From positions 186,001 through 250,000 of the forward strand of contig NZ_JAAAPJ010000006.1 in assembly GCF_009909145.1 (NCBI RefSeq): DNA of 64,000 nt, written 5' to 3'. Made by a program: the position numbers and the translations under genes. Each line of letters opens with the position of its first letter. The stretch's first letter is position 1. Of the stretch, positions 61,070 to 64,000 are shown one piece after another. This DNA is from Corallococcus silvisoli. GTDB taxonomy: Bacteria > Myxococcota > Myxococcia > Myxococcales > Myxococcaceae. The notes below the pieces were generated by a model that was not told the DNA's origin, ran no database searches, and saw only the letters and a list, made by a program, of their open reading frames with translations.

Positions 61070-61130
61070 GGCTGCTACTCCCCAGGTCCACACGGGAACC
61101 GAGTCCTGCCCCCCGTGCTAGAAGGGGAGG

Positions 61131-61961
61131 GTGATTTCCGCCCTTCCTGGTCCGGAGCGCGCGGGCTTCGCGCGGCTCGCCTTCGAGCGCTTCGGTCCCC
61201 GCACCGTGATACGCACCGCGTTGGCGCACAGCCCCTTACGGCTGCTCACGCCTCGCAACCACGGCCACGCGGCCTGGGCCTACACCAGCTCTTTCGGCGG
61301 CGGGCTGGTGGACGGAGACCACCTGCGGCTGGAGGTGGACGTGGCGGACGGGGCCACGGCGCTCGTGGCCACCCAGGGCGCCAACCGCGTCTACCGCTCC
61401 CCCAAGGGCTGCCAGAGCGAGCTGCGGGCGCGCGTGGGCCCGGAGGCGTTGCTGGCATGGGTGCCGGACCCGACTGTCTGTTTCGCCGATGCGCGCTATT
61501 CACAGACATTTGACGTGACGCTGGCGCGGGGTGCGTGCCTGGTATTGGCGGACGTGGTGTCGGCCGGGCGCAGCGCCCGGGGGGAGCGGTGGGCCTTCCA
61601 GCGCTACGCGTCCCGCCTGCGCGTCGAGCGCGAGGGCCGCGCGCTCGTGGACGAGCGGTGGGTGCTGGACCCCGCGCACGGGGCGCTGACCGAGCGGCTG
61701 GGCCGCTTCGACGCGCTGGCGTCGGTGCTGTTGGTGGGGCCCGCGCTCTGCTCCGCGCGGGAGGCGCTGGCCGCGCGGGTGGCGGCGCTGCCGGTGAAGC
61801 CGCGCGACCGGGAGGTGGTCTCCGCGAGTCCGCTGGGCGAGGACGGGCTGCTGCTGCGCGTGGCGGCCGTCTCGCTGGAGACGCTGCTGGCCACCACGCG
61901 CGACTGGCTGTCGTTCCTGCCGGGCCTGCTCGGGGACGACCCGTGGGCCCGGCGGGTGTGA
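61131..61961 (+). CDS. ureD: Urease accessory protein UreD
   Basis: 276 residues, GTG start with gaaggggag just upstream. UreD pattern: 'PLRLLTPRNHGHAAWAYTSS' (beta helix), 'GGGLVDGDHLRLEVDVADGA', 'TQGANRVYRS', and 'PDPTVCFADARYSQTF', which corresponds to the family's 'pe..ipf..a...q' block. It forms the UreD-UreF-UreG scaffold that delivers nickel to the urease active site. Normally followed by ureA, ureB and ureC; here an opposite-strand gene intervenes before ureAB. Confidence 0.93.
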   Translation: MISALPGPERAGFARLAFERFGPRTVIRTALAHSPLRLLTPRNHGHAAWAYTSSFGGGLVDGDHLRLEVDVADGATALVATQGANRVYRSPKGCQSELRARVGPEALLAWVPDPTVCFADARYSQTFDVTLARGACLVLADVVSAGRSARGERWAFQRYASRLRVEREGRALVDERWVLDPAHGALTERLGRFDALASVLLVGPALCSAREALAARVAALPVKPRDREVVSASPLGEDGLLLRVAAVSLETLLATTRDWLSFLPGLLGDDPWARRV

Positions 61962-61962
61962 C

Positions 61963-63222
61963 TCAGCCGTAGCGGGTGAGGTCGAACGACTCGTAGCCGG
62001 GGTACAGCCGGTCGATGTGCTCCGCCGTCAGGTTGACCAGGTCCTTGTGGTTGTTCGTCTTCCACTCGGCGGTGTTGGCGTCCATCAGGCGGCTCTCGCC
62101 GTCCGTCTTGTGCAGGCCGATGACGTGGCCTTCCGCGGCCTCGCCCGGCTTGCGCAGGCCCATCCGGTAGTGGCCGTTCTCCTTCGTGCCGTCGAACAGC
62201 TTCTGCGCGAAGGAGTCACCCTGGATGGGCTCGTAGTCCTGCACGCGCACGCCCGGGTAGCCACCGCCGCGGCCCGCGCGGAAGGCGTCGGTCTGCGCCT
62301 GGAGCTCATGGTGCGTCTGGGTGATGGCCTCCGAGTCCTGCTTCGCCTGGGCGCTGCCCGCCTTGATCTCATGGTTCAGCGCCTTGCGCTGCGCGAGCAG
62401 GCTCTGGCGCTCGTCGGGGGACAGGTCCGGGTCGGTGAGCTTTTCGTTGATGGCCCCGCGCTGCGCCTGCTTGAGCTTCAGCGCCGCGATGTCGTCCTGG
62501 AGCTTGGAGATGGAGTCGATGTTCGCGTTGTTCTTGCGCCTGATGGCGTCGCCCTGGAGCGACTCGGCGTGCTGCTTGTCGATGAGGCCGCCGAACTGGT
62601 GGTCCGTCACCTTGCCGAACGCCTGCGAGCCCTTCTTCGGGTCGCCGCCCGCTTCGATGCCGGTGCGGATCCACTCGGAGGTCATCGCGCTGCACACGCC
62701 CGCGTCCGTGCCGGAGGGCAGGCCCGGCTTCTTCAGCATCGGGTGGCCGCCCTGGTCCGTGTAGCGCAGCACCTCCGCGCCCGGGAGCTCCTGCTTCATC
62801 TCCTCGCACACCTGCTGGATTTCAGGCCGCGGCGCCGCCGCCTTGCCCTTGCCCGGCGTGCGACCCAGGGCCAGGTCCTGGATCTCACTCTCGGAGAGCT
62901 GGGGGGCCTGCAGCTGCGGGCCCTGGAGCTCGTGCGCGTTGATGTTCGGGCGCGGCGAGGAAGAGGAGGAGGAAGAGGAGGCCGGGGAGCTCATGGACGG
63001 CTTGAACGCGTCCCCCTGCGACGTCTTGTCCGGCGTGGAGGGCCGGGGGACCGGCGACGCGCTCGGGGGCGGCGACGAGGACGACGCGGCAGGCGGCTTC
63101 ATCTGCGCCGGCGGCTTCGTGGAGGTCGACGAGCTCGACGAGCTCACCGTGCTCGGCACCTTCGGCGCAGCCGGGGGCGTCGTCTTGGGCGTCCGGGAGA
63201 ACGCGGCCTTGATGCTCTTCAT
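61963..63222 (-). CDS. YopT/C58-like cysteine protease
   Basis: 419 residues from the ATG at 63222. The first 110 residues are a Ser/Pro-rich disordered segment. The C-terminal two thirds show a C58-type papain-fold triad: Cys177 in 'DAGVCSAMTSEWIR', His366 in 'EGHVIGLHK' and Asp381 in 'LMDANTAEW'. Residues about 215-312 between Cys and His form a charged coiled-coil insert ('ISKLQDDIAALKLKQAQ'), unusual for the family. YopT and AvrPphB are injected effectors that cleave host proteins. No signal peptide, no lipidation site. Lies between ureD and ureAB on the opposite strand. Confidence 0.78.
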   Translation of the reverse strand: MKSIKAAFSRTPKTTPPAAPKVPSTVSSSSSSTSTKPPAQMKPPAASSSSPPPSASPVPRPSTPDKTSQGDAFKPSMSSPASSSSSSSSPRPNINAHELQGPQLQAPQLSESEIQDLALGRTPGKGKAAAPRPEIQQVCEEMKQELPGAEVLRYTDQGGHPMLKKPGLPSGTDAGVCSAMTSEWIRTGIEAGGDPKKGSQAFGKVTDHQFGGLIDKQHAESLQGDAIRRKNNANIDSISKLQDDIAALKLKQAQRGAINEKLTDPDLSPDERQSLLAQRKALNHEIKAGSAQAKQDSEAITQTHHELQAQTDAFRAGRGGGYPGVRVQDYEPIQGDSFAQKLFDGTKENGHYRMGLRKPGEAAEGHVIGLHKTDGESRLMDANTAEWKTNNHKDLVNLTAEHIDRLYPGYESFDLTRYG

Positions 63223-63340
63223 GGAGGGGACCCTCTGGAAGGGGGAAAACGCGGAACAGCCGCATCCTGGCTCAGGGTGACGCGTCGCGCTAGGTTGAAG
63301 GGGTCGAAATCCCCGCCGGACCCCCGAGGGAGTCGCGCCC

Positions 63341-64000
63341 ATGCATCTGTCCCCCCGTGACGTGGACAAGCTGCTGCTGCATCAGGCGGGCGTGGTCGCC
63401 CAGAAGCGGTTGGCGCGGGGCCTGCGGCTCAACTACCCGGAGGCGGTGGCGCTCATCGCCACGCAGCTGCTGGAGTTCATCCGCGACGGCCGGAGCGTGG
63501 CGGAGCTGATGGACCTGGGGCGGCGGTTCCTGGGGCGCGCGCAGGTGATGGACGGCGTGCCGGAGATGCTGATGGAGGTGCAGGTGGAGGGCACCTTCCC
63601 GGACGGCACCAAGCTCGTCACGGTGCACCACCCGGTGGTGGCGGAGCACGGGGACCTGTCGTTGGCCCTCTACGGCAGCTTCCTGCCGGTGCCTTCCCTG
63701 GAGCGCTTCACGGTGCCCGCCGCGTCGCCGGAGGGGCCGCCGGGGCACGTGCGCGCGGAGGGCGGCACGGTGGAGCTGAACGCGGGCCGCAGGGCCGTCA
63801 CCCTGCGCGTCACGCACCGGGGAGACCGACCCGTGCAGGTGGGCAGTCACTACCCGTTCGCGGAGGTGAACCGCGCGCTGGTGTTCGACCGGGGCGTCGC
63901 CTACGGCCACCGGCTGGACATCCCCGCGGGCACGGCGGTGCGCTTCGAGCCGGGCGAGGTGAAGACGGTGTCGCTGGTCCCCATCGCCGGGGAGCAGGTG
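63341..64000 (+). CDS. ureAB: Urease gamma-beta subunit fusion, runs off the right edge (partial)
   Basis: From the ATG at 63341 (ribosome site gaggg) the frame is open to the window end, 220 codons. Residues 1-100 are the gamma subunit ('[20 protein letters not shown]', '[20 protein letters not shown]', '[19 protein letters not shown]'). From about 145 the beta subunit follows ('[18 protein letters not shown]', '[18 protein letters not shown]'). The fused gamma-beta arrangement is known from some bacteria such as Helicobacter UreA. ureC should lie to the right. Forms the nickel urease that hydrolyses urea. Confidence 0.92.
   Translation, partial: MHLSPRDVDKLLLHQAGVVAQKRLARGLRLNYPEAVALIATQLLEFIRDGRSVAELMDLGRRFLGRAQVMDGVPEMLMEVQVEGTFPDGTKLVTVHHPVVAEHGDLSLALYGSFLPVPSLERFTVPAASPEGPPGHVRAEGGTVELNAGRRAVTLRVTHRGDRPVQVGSHYPFAEVNRALVFDRGVAYGHRLDIPAGTAVRFEPGEVKTVSLVPIAGEQV

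Noticed and set aside
1..64000. CRISPR array, IS element, prophage or tRNA-linked integration site
   Set aside because: No short regularly spaced repeats with unique spacers, no transposase or integrase gene, no phage structural genes and no tRNA were seen.

Overview
The window looks like chromosomal DNA of a myxobacterium, most likely a Myxococcaceae genome close to Corallococcus or Myxococcus. This is an inference from very high GC, strong GC bias at third codon positions (which creates long false antisense frames), dense coding, many two-component sensors, many lipoproteins and secreted hydrolases, and one-gene metabolic units. I see no phage, IS element, CRISPR array, rRNA or tRNA. About 58 protein genes fill the window; intergenic gaps rarely exceed 300 bases. 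|| Layout. 1-3.8 kb: 3' end of a redoxin-type gene, an MpaB/DUF2236 oxygenase-like gene, a small charged protein, and two tandem HtrA-type cytosolic serine proteases behind a perfect 10+10 inverted repeat. 3.9-7.5 kb: a three-gene operon of an asparagine-synthetase-like amide ligase without a glutaminase domain, a GT1 glycosyltransferase, and an actin-fold kinase-like protein whose motifs appear permuted; the ligase gene carries an in-frame repeat array containing DnaA-box-like nonamers. 7.6-12.4 kb: RecQ helicase, NERD-nuclease/UvrD-type helicase, radical SAM protein. 12.4-15.6 kb: membrane sensor histidine kinase and an aldo/keto reductase. || 15.7-21.6 kb: a tightly coupled five-gene minus-strand operon (MoxR AAA ATPase, unknown, HExxH metallopeptidase-VWA, unknown, PaaK/CapK-like adenylate-forming enzyme), every junction a 4-nt overlap. 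Divergent from it, 21.7-22.9 kb, is a two-gene toxin-antitoxin-like pair with a Doc/Fic protein in which Gln replaces the catalytic His. These two units are my best candidates for an undescribed system. || 22.9-35.7 kb: LuxR regulator, S41 protease, dipeptide epimerase-like enolase, hybrid histidine kinase, SUFU-domain protein, FemAB/GNAT-like protein, HxlR regulator with its divergent NmrA/QorB-like target and a clear operator, fatty acid desaturase, BioA, and a berberine-bridge-type oxidase. 35.7-43 kb: DedA and AI-2E-type membrane proteins, S9 peptidase, RimJ-type acetyltransferase, OmpA and DUF4398 lipoproteins. 43.2-50 kb: 5'-3' exonuclease, group II truncated haemoglobin, SRPBCC protein, membrane proteins, sterol-desaturase-like hydroxylase, amidase. 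50-61 kb: TetR with an aldo/keto reductase and two matching operators, GH88-like secreted hydrolase, several lipoproteins, CBM20-like/esterase fusion. 61.1-64 kb: urease genes ureD and a fused ureAB, separated by an opposite-strand gene for a YopT (C58)-like cysteine protease; ureC and the remaining accessory genes should lie beyond the right edge.
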